Shown here piece by piece: positions 1-12,490 of a DNA stretch of 64,000 nt (its first letter is position 1; each line of letters opens with the position of its first letter). Made by a program: the position numbers and the translations under genes. The stretch spans positions 15,991,805 through 16,055,804 of the forward strand of contig NC_092631.1 in the NCBI RefSeq assembly GCF_039555335.1, in the 5' to 3' direction. The DNA is from Amphiura filiformis (lineage: Eukaryota > Echinodermata > Ophiuroidea > Amphilepidida > Amphiuridae). The notes under the pieces are model-generated. The model had not been told where the DNA came from. It was given only the letters and a program-made list of their open reading frames with translations, and did no database searches.

Positions 1-589
1 CAAGGCATTGTTTTGCGTTACCGTGTTTTCAGCTAGCGTAGACACGTTTTTAGACTACGCTAATTAAAAAATGCTTAAAAGCATTTTATAATGGAATAAT
101 GAATGGAATCAACTGCAATATGAAAATTAAAAAAAAGATAGAAAGCGCGAAAAGAAAAGAAACAGATTCGCCACAAATGTAAAAATAACAGAAGTTCAAA
201 ATGTGATAAAGAATACCATTTACATTCAAAAGGTTTTATGTGATGAAAGAACTGATAATCAAATACTGGTGCGGTGACCTTGTCATTCGCAATCTAGAAT
301 TTGTGAATGCACACAGGCGTATAAATATTTTGATCGATACATATTAATAATTGCTTTTAAAATTATTTTTCATTCGATGATTTTCCATTACAAAGTTACC
401 TTAAAAGTCTCCATTTATTAAATGCATTCCATTGCGCTGTGTTTTTTTAGTCAAGGTCGTTGTTATTGTGAAATTGGGCATAAAACTGCAACGGTATTAA
501 TGGGAATAATACTACTTTGTCAGTTTATTCTAGAGCATACACTGTAATTGAATAATCAATAGCAAAAATTGCATCGAACATTTCATATA
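1..589. other. AT-rich intergenic sequence, nothing recognised
   Basis: No reading frame of useful length, RNA gene or clear repeat structure was seen here. The base composition resembles the rest of the intergenic DNA. Confidence 0.5.
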
Positions 590-848
590 GCGAGCGTGTA
601 GATGAATTCAAATATCACAGATCAGATATACTTATATGTAGGTCCTGTGGTTTTTGAGTTGTGTTGTAAAGAGGGCTGAAACAACATCACCATTGTAAAA
701 CGGACATAACTCACTAACAACAATAAATCAAGCACGATTTCAAAGTATATGATTTGTAGAGTGAACTTCTACAAAACATCATGGTGTTATTTTTCAATAA
801 TATATTAATTTATATAATGAAAATCGATATTTTTTGTTGCCTCGACCA
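590..848 (+). repeat. Dispersed repeat, copy 1
   Basis: About 250 bp that reappears in reverse orientation at 57152-57397. Shared words include GGGCTGAAACAACA and ACATAACTCA, in the same order over the whole length with perhaps 75-80 percent identity by eye. No ends or target duplication were resolved, so the class is unknown; a non-autonomous transposon is the simplest guess. Confidence 0.6.
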
Positions 849-1065
849 CTGGTCTGAACCCTGGAATTATGGAAACTTTTGGGCCTTATAACTGCTAAAT
901 TGTTGGTCTGAAGTATATAAAAGTATACATTTAATGGCAAGACTTGATGAATTCATCTATGAGGTCAAGTTTTGGCAAAAAATGCTAATTTTTTCGACAA
1001 ATCCTACGTAACAAAAAAAAAATCTTGAGTAATTTTTTTAAAATTAATTGTCAAAAAACTAGGCG

Positions 1066-1984
1066 ATGTTGTTAATCAATGCACCTGCCACCCAGGTATT
1101 CAAATTGCTTCACCTCCTCAATCCGCTGGGCAATTATCACAAACTCATCACTTTTCCGCTCTCTGTCTACAACCATTATTTTTGTCTTCTTTGTGTTCAG
1201 GTTAGTAATCCTTGTACCGCCAAACATCACTCCTACAAAGCCGGTGGCGTAGCCAGGATTTTGGAACCGAGGGGGCACAACTTGTAAATGTACCGACGGA
1301 AATATTTTTTGCCGACGGAAGTCGTGATTTGTTGACCCAAATTTTGTTTTCATGGTTTGAAAAAGTGAAGAGCAAAAAAAAAAAAAAAAAAAAGGATTAT
1401 AGGCGGCACCATCATAAAAACACAAAATTTTTATGTAAAATTCATTTTTTTTACATTTCTCCCCTTTTTTCTGTCACCCTAGCCTATTGTTAACCCAATT
1501 TTGTTTACACCAACGACGTCCGTCTACCGACGGCCTTACATAAACCGACGGGGGGCACCGGCCCCCCCCCCCCCACTGGCTACGCCACTGTACAAAGCTG
1601 TTCTCATAATGTCTTCAGAGTAGATGTTAAATAGGTTTGGTGATAGCAAACAGCCCTGTTGTCCCACTTAACGAAATCCTGCCTGCTCATCAGATATTTC
1701 TTGCTCCATTCTGTTCTTTATTCTCTTGATGATGATTTTCTGAAGCACTATATTTGCATGACAAATCAGGCTGATGGTCCGTTGATTGGCGCACTCTCTT
1801 AAATTTCCCTTCTTCGGCAGTGGAATAAACTCTGCCCTACACCACTCTCTCGACCTTTTCTTCTTTTTTACTATGATACAACATACTACGCCACATTAGG
1901 TCTATCTCTTCTTTCCTCAGTTGCCTTCCACAACTCAGAAGCTACATTATCAATGCCATAAGTATCCCATAAGCCTTTGCGAGT
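1066..1984 (-). mobile_element. LINE reverse-transcriptase relic, interrupted
   Basis: Read on the minus strand this encodes pieces of a non-LTR retrotransposon reverse transcriptase. Near 1940-1984 is YGIDNVASELWK, near 1780-1830 PKKGNLRECANQRTISLI, near 1680-1720 DEQAGFR and then GQQGCLLSPNLFNIY, and at 1072-1200 KTKIMVVDRE and FEYLGG. These match the order seen in animal LINE polymerases of the CR1/L2/RTE-like kind. The stretch that should lie between DEQAGFR and GCLLSPN, with most of the catalytic palm, is deleted and an in-frame stop sits at the junction. A 349-bp hAT-type element lies inside it. Clearly dead. Confidence 0.8.
1242..1590. mobile_element. Non-autonomous hAT-type element in the LINE relic
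   Basis: The ends are GGTGGCGTAGCCAG on the left and its complement CTGGCTACGCCACTG on the right. An 8-bp direct repeat TACAAAGC flanks the element at 1234-1241 and 1591-1598; an 8-bp duplication with CAGTGGCG-like ends is typical of hAT transposons. There is no transposase. A run of A about 20 long lies at 1375-1395 and a C run precedes the right end. A related left end and interior is seen at 52712-52860. Confidence 0.8.
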
Positions 1985-2106
1985 ACACCTAAGAACTCGT
2001 CATTCTGCGTCACGCCGCTCTGCGCCGATGCGTACATCGTTTATCGAACATCGTTACTGCGCATTGCAAGTCGGCGTGACGTAAAATGACGAGTTCTCAT
2101 GTGTAG
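1985..2106. mobile_element. Short foldback element
   Basis: Inverted arms of about 30 bp: GAACTCGTCATTCTGCGTCA on the left and the complement of GAACTCGTCATTTTACGTCA on the right, around a GC-richer centre. It abuts the LINE relic and has no coding capacity. Confidence 0.65.
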
Positions 2107-2605
2107 GGTTTAAATATGGGATTTACCGAAAAGGTCAATAGCAAGCTCAATTTCAGATCTGGTGGAGGTTCTTCCTCACTCGTTTCACACCGTACACACA
2201 CCTTGTCATCTTGTGCCTCAAACAGCTTGGAACTATACTAAAACCTATCGCCACTTGATGTCTTCACTTTCGGTAAGAGTGTTACATTTAGCATTAGTGA
2301 TAATTGGTGTAAGATTTTAACATTTCAAAATGAAATGTGTACAAAGTGCGCATGTTTTCAAAAGTGGGGGTGAGGGGCGGCATGGGTCTTGATTCCCCGA
2401 CTGCCCAATGTTACGAGTCGTACTGACTCAAGGCCAAAATCAATTTTTGCCCAAATTCACACGAATGCACAGCACAAATACGCTGTTTGATTAAGCTAAC
2501 AAAAAGTCTTTAGAAAGTAAAATATGATTGGTACATATTTTAACAATTGCATATAAACATCTCAAAAAAAGTAACTAACCCCCCTTAAATAATTACCATT
2601 ATTCA

Positions 2606-4060
2606 AAAACGGGTGATTGTATTGCGTTGGAAGCAGAATTTGTTTTTGCACATTTTGACACCTCATTTGTAGCAATTGACTAAATATTGACGTCACAGCG
2701 TATATTTAAATCAATGTAAGATTTTAATGGTAATTTTGATGGTTATATGTTCTTGTTTAATTTAATATAATAGGCTTTGGCTTGATTCACTGTGAAAGTC
2801 AATGGTAGCACTCTACGTTTTGAGTCGGTCATGTGCGGCGCCTCCTGTGTCTTTGTGCAATTGTGGGATGTTCGATGGCTTTCGCAGTGAATCACACCCA
2901 GGTTTATTTTGTACTAGTAACATTTGGATTTTGCTGTGCTAAGTTTGTGTAATAAATATATTTTTATCATTGTACTCTTGCAATTTATTTATATATAAAT
3001 GCAATTTTATCAATTTTGTTGTACCTACATTTTATGCTCATTTGATTTTATTGTGATCCAATGTACATGTATAGTCTGCACGGGAAGTGTCGAGGCTGTT
3101 ATAGATGCGCCTGTGGCTTTGGAGCTAGTAGTTGTTTTCGGAATGTTTCGGCGTGGAGAGGGGGTGGTTTATTTGCGTGCGTTTTGGTGCCCCATTTGTC
3201 GGATGTCAAATATTCAATATTGACAGCGTAGTAGTGCTTTTGGGGAGAGGTGCCTGGGTTTGAAGGTTGCAGTTAACACCGACCAATGGTTGTTGTGCCG
3301 GCGCTGTGGGGCCCCTCGTTGTCTAAGTCGCGCTTGCTTCGATTCCATACGGATAGCTGCAGCTTTTGAGTACGGGGATTTTTCTATCGAGGCTGTGTTG
3401 TTGATGTTAAACCATTGAACCAAGTTGAATAGATTGGACATCGGAGTTGTGTGGGTGGATCGTCCTTCCTTTTTATGTTGGGATATTGTGGGAGCAACTA
3501 TTTGGTTCTGGAACTATAGGCGTATTTGTAGTAGCTGCGTTGCTTTTTGTGCAGACTTTATTTTATTGTTATGCATGCAATTTACAAAAGTGCAATTTAT
3601 ACAGTTTTTCTTGGTATTTTAAGTGCTTTGTAATTTAAGATTAAGGACATTTTATTTTTCAATATTTGTTTATTTTTTTATAACTTTGTATTTTATTATG
3701 TAAAGAGGGCCCCAGTGGAAAGCAGTGCTTTGTTCACTGATCTGGGCTACCCTCTATAAAGATGCCGTTAATAAAAAAATAATAAAAATAAAAATGTAGC
3801 CCAAGATTTGAAAGTTGCAGTAAATTCTATTGATTTTGCATTCAGTGTAATGGAAGGAAATCTGTGTAATCGATATCAGAGTGATTTTGCATTATAAACA
3901 TTTGTATGTAAGTGCAACTTTCAAATCTGAACCTCATTACATTAAATTGACCGGTATTGTATTGTTTTCTGGCTATCGTATCAAATGAGGTATCAAAATG
4001 CGCAGAAATAAATTCTGCTTCCAACGCATCTTACAGATTTCCAATACAATAGCCCCTTAT
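2606..4060. repeat. 1.45-kb segment bounded by inverted arms
   Basis: The left arm (about 2606-2680) contains GCGTTGGAAGCAGAATTT and CACCTCATTTG; the right arm (about 3965-4045) is the complement of nearly the same sequence. Between them lie the LINE-like tail at 2900-3785 and a small hairpin at about 3804-3927 (arms GATTTGAAAGTTGCA and complement). Best read as an old inverted-repeat transposon that carries other repeats. Confidence 0.5.
2900..3785 (+). mobile_element. Probable LINE 3' end
   Basis: The segment ends with AAAGAGGGCCCCAGTGGAAA, then GGGCTACCCTCTATAAAG, then a simple AATAAAAATAAAAAT tail. This arrangement (a GC-rich hairpin-like motif, then an AATAAA-rich microsatellite tail) is known from the 3' ends of CR1/L2-like LINEs in invertebrate deuterostomes. 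No reverse transcriptase is joined to it here; the 5' limit is approximate. Confidence 0.45.
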
Positions 4061-4234
4061 TTTCTCTTATTTGTTTAAATCAAAACGTTTCCGCCCACCG
4101 CTCCTCATTCCGCGAAAAAATTCATACCAACTTGGGCAACTTAATGCACCCTGATACAATGCCACTAACGTATGAATTGCAGCACGGTACAACTTTTTTT
4201 AAAGAGTTTAATGAACACTCACTCAATAATCATA

Positions 4235-4611
4235 AGGCCATATAAAATTAATATTTTGGTTCTCGTCCAGAGGATTTTCATGAATTGAAGAAGGAGGGAG
4301 GTGTTTTTTTTTTTTTTTTTTCAATGTAAAATCAGCACTGTCAGTAGTTTTCGGTCTTTTCCAACAGTGCTCGAGGAAACGATGAGGCACTTTTTTTTTC
4401 AAATGTGAGATTCTGAGGATAAACCCCTAGAGTACCACAAAAAGACTTGGAAGTGATCCTTGTTCTCTAATAAACGTATTTATATGTATGAAAAATTCAT
4501 AAATCATTCCAAAGTCTAAAATAATTAAAAAATCTTTTAAAAAAAATCTGACAAATCCCAGAAATTGAGGAGGGAGGGGACGAGAACCAAAACATTAATT
4601 TTATACGGCCT
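4235..4611. mobile_element. Inverted-repeat element (MITE-like)
   Basis: Terminal inverted repeats of about 34 bp: AGGCCATATAAAATTAAT followed by TTTTGGTTCTCGTCC on the left, and GGACGAGAACCAAAACATTA followed by TTTTATACGGCCT on the right. The interior has long T and A runs and no reading frame. Confidence 0.75.
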
Positions 4612-4839
4612 AATAATTAAGATGCGAACTCATGCGTATGATGGCAAGTGCTAAAATGTCATTCACTTGTCCTTCGAGACTTTCATTTTATTGCACAACG
4701 ACCACTCGACAATATTAATGAAACTTTTACTAATTCATTTAATTAACTTTTTTATTATTTTACTGCAGTACATGGCTACGTATCGCTTATTATCATCAGA
4801 GACGATGTTCTCTGTTATTATATTGAATATAGACAAAGC

Positions 4840-5490
4840 AATTCGTCGGCTGTATTCCATAGTGGCGTATAGTGATTTTTGGTCATTTTTTGAAAATTGG
4901 CACATATGTTTTTAATGATGTTCTCTTTCATTTTTCTAAGTCTCATCAGTCATAATTAGCTAATTAATTAGTAATTAATTAATTAAATGTGGCGTATAGT
5001 TACAAAGTGACATTTTTGTATTCCATAGTGGCGTATCGACCATACGCCACTTTTTATACACATTTTATAATTATGAAATATCGGCAAAAATGAAAAACAT
5101 CGTATGTCATAGTGGCGTACGCGTATCGGACCTATACGCCACTATGGAATACGAACGACGAAAAGTAACGCCATAGGGATTACACGGCGACCGAGGTGGC
5201 GTACGGTTAACGTAAGGTTAGGGTATTGCGTTTTGTTCGTTTTCCATAGTGACGTATAGTTTTATTGTCAGTTTGCCAGCAATAGTATGTATTTATTTCT
5301 TTTGAAAAATATATAACAATAAAATCTATTTAGTTTACTACAGAAATTTCACATCATTTACAAAATATAACGAATGTCTGATTTACACAACTCGATTTTA
5401 AATTGGCATTTCTTCAAACCCGATTTTCTCGAAAAGTTGTTTATTCGCGGCGCCCCACTATACGCCACTATGGAATACGGACGACGAATT
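4840..5490. mobile_element. Inverted-repeat element with internal end-motif copies
   Basis: The ends carry AATTCGTCGGC followed by GTATTCCATAGTGGCGTAT on the left, and the complement (ATACGCCACTATGGAATACG then GACGACGAATT) on the right. The same TTCCATAGTGGCGTAT word recurs inside in both orientations, near 5023, 5052, 5108, 5142 and 5245, so the element looks built from repeated copies of its own end. No coding sequence. Confidence 0.75.
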
Positions 5491-5831
5491 ATCTAAAGAG
5501 GCGTGGTCCGATTTTAAGCCTACCATTTAAACAAAAATGTTTCAAATTTTGAGTCGTTTTCGCTGTAGAATTAATCACGCAGCAAGGTTAATTGCATAGC
5601 GATAGGTGAATACAACATATCGATTTGTAAGCGCTGTTTTTTAAAAGTCATAGTTCATTGAATTTACAACCGTATGACAAAACATGCAAAAAAAGTAACT
5701 TTTTGCACAAGATTTGCAATTTAAAGAGAATTAACCATTGCTCATTCTAGTAACTCTAGTATATGGACAATATAAGTGTGCTTTTTCATTTAACGACATA
5801 AAATTTGAAAAATATTGTAAGGAACACTTAA

Positions 5832-6490
5832 GGGATCTAAAATGAGCGTTTATTGCGTTTCGACAGTATTATTTGTGGGACATGAGAGCACCTCAGACCT
5901 ATCGAATTGCATTCTGAATACGAAGCATGTCTTTCTGATATCAAATAATTTTCATTTTTGAAAATCACGATATAATACAAATTTTATGACAAATTATAAA
6001 AATTTGATATTTTTCAAATTTTGATATATAACAGTCCTCGAAGTAAATTATATAAATCTAATGATATATTCTTAAAGTGTATGTAGCTGGGAGGAAAAGC
6101 CGACGGTCAATTGAAAATTTTGACCTTTCATATTGAAGATATGGATTTTTTTCCCAAAAAGACCTAATTTTTTTTGTGTCTTTGGAAAAAAAATCCATAT
6201 ATTCAATACGAAAGGTCCAAATTTTCAATTGATCGTCGGCTTTTCATCCCACCTACATACACTTTAAGTACAAATCATCAGATTTATAAAGTTTACATCG
6301 AGTACTGTTAAATATCAAAAATATCAATTTTAATGATTTGTCATAAAATGTGTATTAAATTGCGAATTTCAAAAAATCAAAATTATTTGATATCAGAATG
6401 ACATTCTTCGTATTCAGAATGCAATTCGATATGTCTGATGTGTTCTAATGTCCCAAAATAAATACTGTCCAAACGTTCATACCCCAGCCC
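5832..6490. mobile_element. Foldback element family A, copy 1, TTAA-flanked
   Basis: 659 bp flanked by TTAA on both sides (5828-5831 and 6491-6494). Left and right halves are complementary for about 300 bp each, meeting near 6170-6190, so the whole element can fold into one hairpin. It is about 90 percent or more identical by eye to the copy at 18909-19569. A TTAA target is typical of piggyBac-type transposition; there is no transposase. Confidence 0.85.
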
Positions 6491-6494
6491 TTAA

Positions 6495-7510
6495 GGTTTT
6501 GACTTTTAAAACCTACATTTTGGTCAAACAATGTGCTTGGATAGGTAGTTTTCAACAGATTTTCCACATTCGCCTTATTGCTATAACATTGAACTGTGCT
6601 ATATGGGATATGTTGACCTAGTGATTAAACGTGTTTTTAGGGGAAAGTGTTAGCCTTCGTTTGATATAAAAAAAACAATTCTGATTGGATGAAGGGAACA
6701 TTTGAGGTTTCGACAAAAACCAATCAAAGAGGCTCAATTTTTAGCTAGAAGCTTCATAGATCCTACATTACTATGTTCTCAACCGTGTAGTGTAATCAAA
6801 GACTGTGGTGGAGACATTCGCTGCTTGTTGTTCTCTGCTTGGAAGCTCTTAGGACGAAAATGTGTGTTCAGGTTTATCGAGGTGGAAACTGTGCGCATGA
6901 TGTTTTAAGAGAATCGTTTTTGTATTTTATCATATTTGTATTGCCCTGCACTAAAAGTAGGCTGTAATCATCACCTGTCATGTATGTGTACAATCATAGA
7001 TTTAATACAATACCGTTATTTGCTACATACCAATATTCTTCATACTGCAGTTACTGTTCATTTCATATACACAATACACAGTGCTCTCAAAATTGCTGTG
7101 CTGTGTTAGAGGCATAGGTCATTGTCTAGTTAACGTCACTATGTGAAAAATAACCGGCTAATATTGTTTGTACTCTCTGAAATTCTAGAAAATATAGTTT
7201 TGTAACATGTCCTATTTTTAGCTAATTTAGATATTTGGAAATATTCTCACTTTGGTGTTTTAGAAAGGAAAGGCACGGCATGCCTGCAAAATTCCCTGTG
7301 TAAATCGAATGCAACTTTTAGTGACTATCACTCACTTGTAGACCGCTCTCTTCCGAAGGGCATTAAAGCTAAACCACTTGACGGATATTTTGCTGCCAAT
7401 CAGGAATAATGTATACATTACATGTAGGCTAAAAAATGAGTCGGTGGGGCATCTGCAAATGTTCGTACTTCCCTGATATGTAAATGACAGACAACAGCAA
7501 AAACAGCTCC
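6495..7510. other. Intergenic; repeat-related sequence
   Basis: No gene supported. The part at about 7040-7260 (from TACTGCAGTTACTGT through ATAACCGGCTAATATT to TGTAACATGTCCTA) is related to the inverted-repeat arms at 13.35-13.85 kb and 25.0-25.47 kb, so it is a further diverged copy of that repeat. Confidence 0.5.
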
Positions 7511-7518
7511 CATATGGT

Positions 7519-7877
7519 CAGGCCTCGAAATAAGAACAAACATCCAAGGGTCCGGACCCTTGCCTTTGAAATTTCAAGGGTCCTCACCAATTTTCAAGGG
7601 TCCGACCCTGGACCCTTGCCTTTGAAATTTCAAGAATGAGAATTAGCTACGGCGATCCGGGTTGAAAACTTGATGAGAAACTAACATGAAAGTCTACTCA
7701 GGGAGCTGTACGTATTATGTGAATCGGATTTTCATTGGAATAACAAAACTAGGATTTTTGCTCTTTGCTTGGTTCAATTTTTTACGGGTCACGCGGACCC
7801 GTACCGTCGGAAATTTGCGGGTCCGCGCCTACTTTCACGGGTATTTGACGCAAGGACGCGCCTTATTTCGAGCGCTG
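7519..7877 (+). mobile_element. Non-autonomous hAT-type element family B, copy 1
   Basis: Begins CAGGCCTCGAAATAAG and ends CTTATTTCGAGCGCTG, with an exact 8-bp direct repeat CATATGGT at 7511-7518 and 7878-7885. The interior has a repeated CAAGGGTCCGGACCC-like word. A second copy lies at 63214-63594. The open frame across it has no protein similarity I recognise. Confidence 0.85.
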
Positions 7878-9263
7878 CATATGGTCCTGTGTCACAACCC
7901 GGGGTACCTTTGTGTTACATAGTAAAAAATGAAATGTTTCAAACATTTTACCTACACGTCTCATTTGAAGTGGTTCATCCTCCTGAGCATTTTGACACCT
8001 TTTTTTTTAATGGAAATCGGTTAAAATCACATACAGTCGTTATCAGTGATATATGGATACAACATTTGCACAATATCAGTTTCTGTAAAAAAAAGTATAA
8101 TGGACTCAATCCTATTCTAAAGTAATGAAATACCAAAACACTGACAAGATCAAAATAACTACACCAAAATAAATACACCAATCGGGTTTCTAATTAGATT
8201 ATCTCCACAATTATCAACCATAAACTAGCAAAAGTATACATTTTTGGAAAGCTGAAGGCATAAGCAATTCAAATATATACATTTCAACTCATTATACAGG
8301 GTGACCTGCAAGTTATACAGGGTGGAATGAAAAAAATTGACAAAAAATGGGCCACTCAATGCATTGCTTATTACCAACTTACAGTAATAAACTGGAAATA
8401 AACAACATTCATTTGGTTAGAGGATATGGAGAGCCAACTGACTTTGGAAGAATCCAAAATCACAGCTGTTTGGTAATCTCGGAATATAGGGTGTATGTTG
8501 TTAGTATGTTAGATTTTTTTACAATTCAACATATTTTGAACCTAAACATTTTCCCCCTAACCCATACAGAAAAAATATGTCCATATTGAGATTCCTCGTC
8601 AAATTTCCCTTCAGAAAATCTATACTTTGACTATGATTGGATAAGTAATTTTAAGTTACAGTAACTTTTAGATTTTGAAGACATCTGCATTACTTACTAC
8701 AGTGTTTAATATGACAACGGGTAGTTTTGTATGGAAAAGTTTGTATTTTCTAGACTAAACCAATCATAAATGATTAAAAACAATTAGTAGAATTGTTTAG
8801 CTGTAAGGCCATTAGTCTTTTAGATGCTAAATAGAGTCTTAACAGCATTTACAGAAGCAGATTACGCACTAAAAATACCAATCCCATAGAGTTTGTGTGT
8901 ACCACATCACCCACCACCACATACCCCACCACCGCCACCCTGCCCATTCTGAATTCTATGAAGCACAGTGTCAGTATTAAAAAAGTTCAAGTATTTCTTT
9001 TTACAGGGTTGAAAGTGCATTTTATTGAGCAATAAAATGAGACCACAAGCATGACAATAACTTCTTGCTTGACAGAGATATCATCATTTGTTTTGAGTCG
9101 ACTTTGGCAAAATGTAACGTCGCCACCTTTTTTTGGTGGCGAGCTCAAGACACACGACCTTATCCAACCACCACTATTAATAAAATCACATACAGTTATC
9201 AGTGATATAATTATTGTTATTAAAAACTTCGGTCGAAGTTTTGCCGCAAGTTTAAAAAAATAA

Positions 9264-10262
9264 CGGTTAGTTCATGAAAAAGAAGTGAAATTTGGCAAAA
9301 CGCGACGAGGTTTATTTACCCGTAAGAGAGCTCTATTGTTCCGCTATTGTATCCGCTATTGTATCCACTATTGTATTCTATTCATAAAAGCTACTGCAAG
9401 AATCGCGGCAATCCCTGATCTTGCAGGTGTCTACCGCCGGCGTTTCGCATTTATTAACATTCAAAATGATCCCATACTCTTACATTTATAGTCTTATTCT
9501 CGCCTTTTATATAATATTCAGAAATTGCAATTCTGAAAACTACTAACTTTTCAAGTGAAAAATATATTCCATCGAAAATATATCATACTTAAATTCTATA
9601 CAATCTATAGACACCCAACCCAGAAGTACCCATTTATTTTCTAAATATTTGAGTGAACACGATAATGCGATTGATTTTCTTACACGTAAAATACGGCCAA
9701 TTCAGAGAGAAAATCTTGTTTCACGTATAGGGCCAGCTAAGGGCCTACTATAGACATTTTTGTTGGCTGGCCGCTGAGCTACATCTTTTTACTAATTATA
9801 GATACGTCAAAACGTGTTCCCATGTTGAAAGTGTACAAGCTATTTCTACTTGCTTTAAAGAGAGCACAATTGAATGAAGACGATTTATTTATGCCAGGAT
9901 TTCATTTAATATAACTATTTTTTATTTTAATAATACCCCATACCTAACAAGAACATAAGGAAATATTGTAAAGGCCATAAATATACGCACTCATGCATAG
10001 GGAGACAAACATGATAAAGTTAATCTGTTCTTTTCATTCTCGTTCATTAACCTTTGGAACTTGGTGTTGTTCAACGATGTTTTAATATAAAATTATACAC
10101 TGACGTTTCGTACAAAAGTAGGCTTACTTTATCAAAGTAAGCAAAATAGAGAATGTCTGCGAGCGCGGAAAATAAAAATGAGAAACGCGATGTTAAAAGG
10201 TGCGTACTAGAAATGGCGCAACACGTAAATTAAAGCAGCGCGAGCGAAAGCAGTCGCAGATA
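9264..10262. other. Intergenic, nothing recognised
   Basis: AT-rich sequence between a tRNA-less repeat unit and the purine tract. A triple of CTATTGTATCC-like words lies at 9345-9376. No gene could be supported. Confidence 0.4.
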
Positions 10263-10755
10263 AACTCTAGATATTAAATGAAATGCAAAGAAAGAGGAAG
10301 AGAGACTGATGAAAATAAAGGAAGAAAGTAAAGAATGAACAAAAAGAGAAAATAGAAAGAAAGAAAAAAAGAAAGGAGGAAAGAAAGAAAGGAAGGAAAA
10401 AGAAATGAGAAGAAAGAAATAAAGAAAGGAAAAAGGAAAGGAAAGAATGAAAGTAGGCCTATGAAAGAAAGAAAGAAAATAAGAAAGAAAGAAAGAAAGC
10501 AAGAAAGAAAGAAAGAAAGAAAGAAAGTAAAAAGAAAGAAAAAAGAGGAAGAAAGAAAGAAAGAAAGAAAGAAGGAGAGAAAGAAAGGAAGGAAGAAAGA
10601 AAGAATGAAAGAAAGGAAAAAAGCAAGGAAGGAAAATGAAAAAAGAAGAAAGAAATAAAAGAAAAACGAAAGAAAGGAGGTAAGAAAGAAAGAGAGAAAG
10701 AAAGAAGGGGAGAAAGAAAGAAAGAAAGAGAGAAAGAAAGAGAGAAAGAAATTAA
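10263..10755 (+). repeat. GAAA-rich purine microsatellite
   Basis: Almost pure purine for about 490 bp, mostly (GAAA)n with GGAA variants. Open frames on both strands here (Lys/Glu/Arg-rich or Phe/Ser-rich) are artefacts of the simple repeat. Confidence 0.95.
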
Positions 10756-11551
10756 TACAAAAAACTGCTATAATGGAGAGAATGAAGATCTACCAAATGG
10801 GCAGGGCGTGACCAAAAGGAAATTAAAGTTTGAATGCAGAAAATTGGACATTAAGTCCGATGCTATCAGGGCCAGCAAGGGTGCCGTAATGGCATATAGT
10901 ATGTAATATGAATGGATGAAATAAATTGATTGATTGATTGTATGTTGTTCCTTCAACCAACGCTAGTGATCTGAACCTGAGGTTTGGAGAAGGCCAGTGA
11001 CTTTATATATTTTCTAAGACATTAGATCTGTTTAATAATTTATTTTATTCAAACAAAAAAACGTCAAGTGTTCAAACTTTAAAGCTCTTTTTCTCGAAAC
11101 AGCGATTTTAATTTCAAGTTAGATCATTTTACCAAATCAGGGCCGAATTAGGCTGTTTAGCTTAATCATGTGAAGTGACCTCTTGAAATGATATCACACC
11201 GATCAGACTGATGTTATTACAGTGAGGCCCACATACAAAGTTCAACAAAAAGTGAACGATGTTATAGCTTGGAGGGCTAACAAACCAACACCGCCAAATT
11301 CGACTGACGTGTGTACAACGTGGGAAGCTATGAGGAAATTGAACACTCGTTGTCTGATCATGCATGTGTTTATGGTTATGGATAACGGCAGTACTTAGCA
11401 GCTCTCGTTCTGCTTGGGTTTATTGAATACACTCTATATATAGTCATCAATATGTCGTTTCCAGTCCCTCGCTGAACTATTGGGTTCAGCTATTAATTTT
11501 TTTGATAATTCTTACCCCATGCAGCTGATTGGGGTGGTTACGTGTCGTCAA

Positions 11552-11792
11552 AACCACTAACCGCGAAATGAGGATATCGAACTAGTTTGCCCCGCAGGGT
11601 TAAAAAGAACCACAAACCGCGAAATATGGATATCCAACTAGTTTGCCCTCGAAGCTTCAAAAACCACTCATCCCGAAATATGGATATCCAACTAGTTGGC
11701 CCGCAGGGCTACAAAGAACCATTAACCGCGAAATATGGATATCCAACTAGTTCGCCTTGCATGGCTACAAAGAACCCACTTACTGCGCAATA
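11552..11792 (+). repeat. Minisatellite, 54-56 bp unit
   Basis: Four complete units start at 11552, 11608, 11662 and 11717, with a partial fifth at 11773. The core reads AACCACTAACCGCGAAATAT, then GGATATCCAACTAGTTTGCC, then a GCAGGGCTACAAAG-like end. The unit carries the palindrome GGATATCC and the restriction-like word ACTAGT. Confidence 0.85.
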
Positions 11793-11820
11793 TTTTTTTT
11801 ACTTCAAAAAAAGAATTAAT

Positions 11821-12399
11821 ATCTACCAAAAAACGTTTCAAAACGTAAAAGGGGCCAAAGTTTAAAAAAGCTTTCCTGTGTGGCTTTTCACCCTTTTTTA
11901 AACTTGGTCCCATTTATGAAAGTTTCTAAAGACCCATATGAAGCCATCTTTAGACTACTTGTTTGTTTTCTTAGTTGTCATTGTTCATTTTGTAGAGTAA
12001 ATGAATTAATGTTCGTGCGTGATTGAAGTTTTTCCGTAAAGACGTTATAATGTATTTTTGATTTAAGCAAAAGTAGCAAATACTCACTTTGTTACATTCT
12101 TCATCGTCTTGTGCGATTCTGCGCCTCATGTACAGATGTAGGGCCTATATGCAAGTTGACAGACAGTCAATTTGCTAAGTATATATAATACTCTACTACT
12201 CTCTGAACACGCAATATGATAAACCTCCAAATGATTTTGATAATACATAGCCTATATGCTTTTGAACAGTCTTAAACCTAATTGTAGAAATTACTACTAT
12301 ACTGAATGGGACCAAGTTTAAAAAAGGGTGAAAAGCCACACAGGAAAGCTTTTTTAAACTTTGGCCCCTTTTTACGTTTTGAAACGTTTTTTGGTAGAT
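11821..12399. mobile_element. Foldback element next to the first tRNA copy
   Basis: Inverted arms of about 93 bp, 11821-11913 and 12306-12399, nearly perfect (one or two differences by eye). The arm contains AAAAAACGTTTCAAAACG and CACACAGGAAAGC or their complements. The 390-bp loop is AT-rich without a gene. The right end lies 18 bp from the degenerate tRNA at 12418. Confidence 0.8.
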
Positions 12400-12417
12400 T
12401 CTGATTGTGTTTTATGA

Positions 12418-12490
12418 GCCTGGTCAGCTCAGTGGGTAGAGCATCAGACTTTTAATCTGAGGACCAAGGGTGCGAGTCCTTTACCGGGCG
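12418..12490 (+). tRNA. tRNA-Lys(UUU), degenerate copy
   Basis: A 73-nt cloverleaf with anticodon loop CTTTTAA (anticodon TTT), followed by a T run. Relative to the four identical copies in the window it has changes in the acceptor stem (a T:G pair), in the D loop and in the T loop, where TTCGAGT becomes TGCGAGT. Loss of the T55 position in box B and the T loop suggests a pseudogene or a poorly expressed copy. Confidence 0.65.

Noticed and set aside
10230-10658. Lys/Glu/Arg-rich and Phe/Ser-rich open frames
   Set aside because: Products of the GAAA microsatellite.
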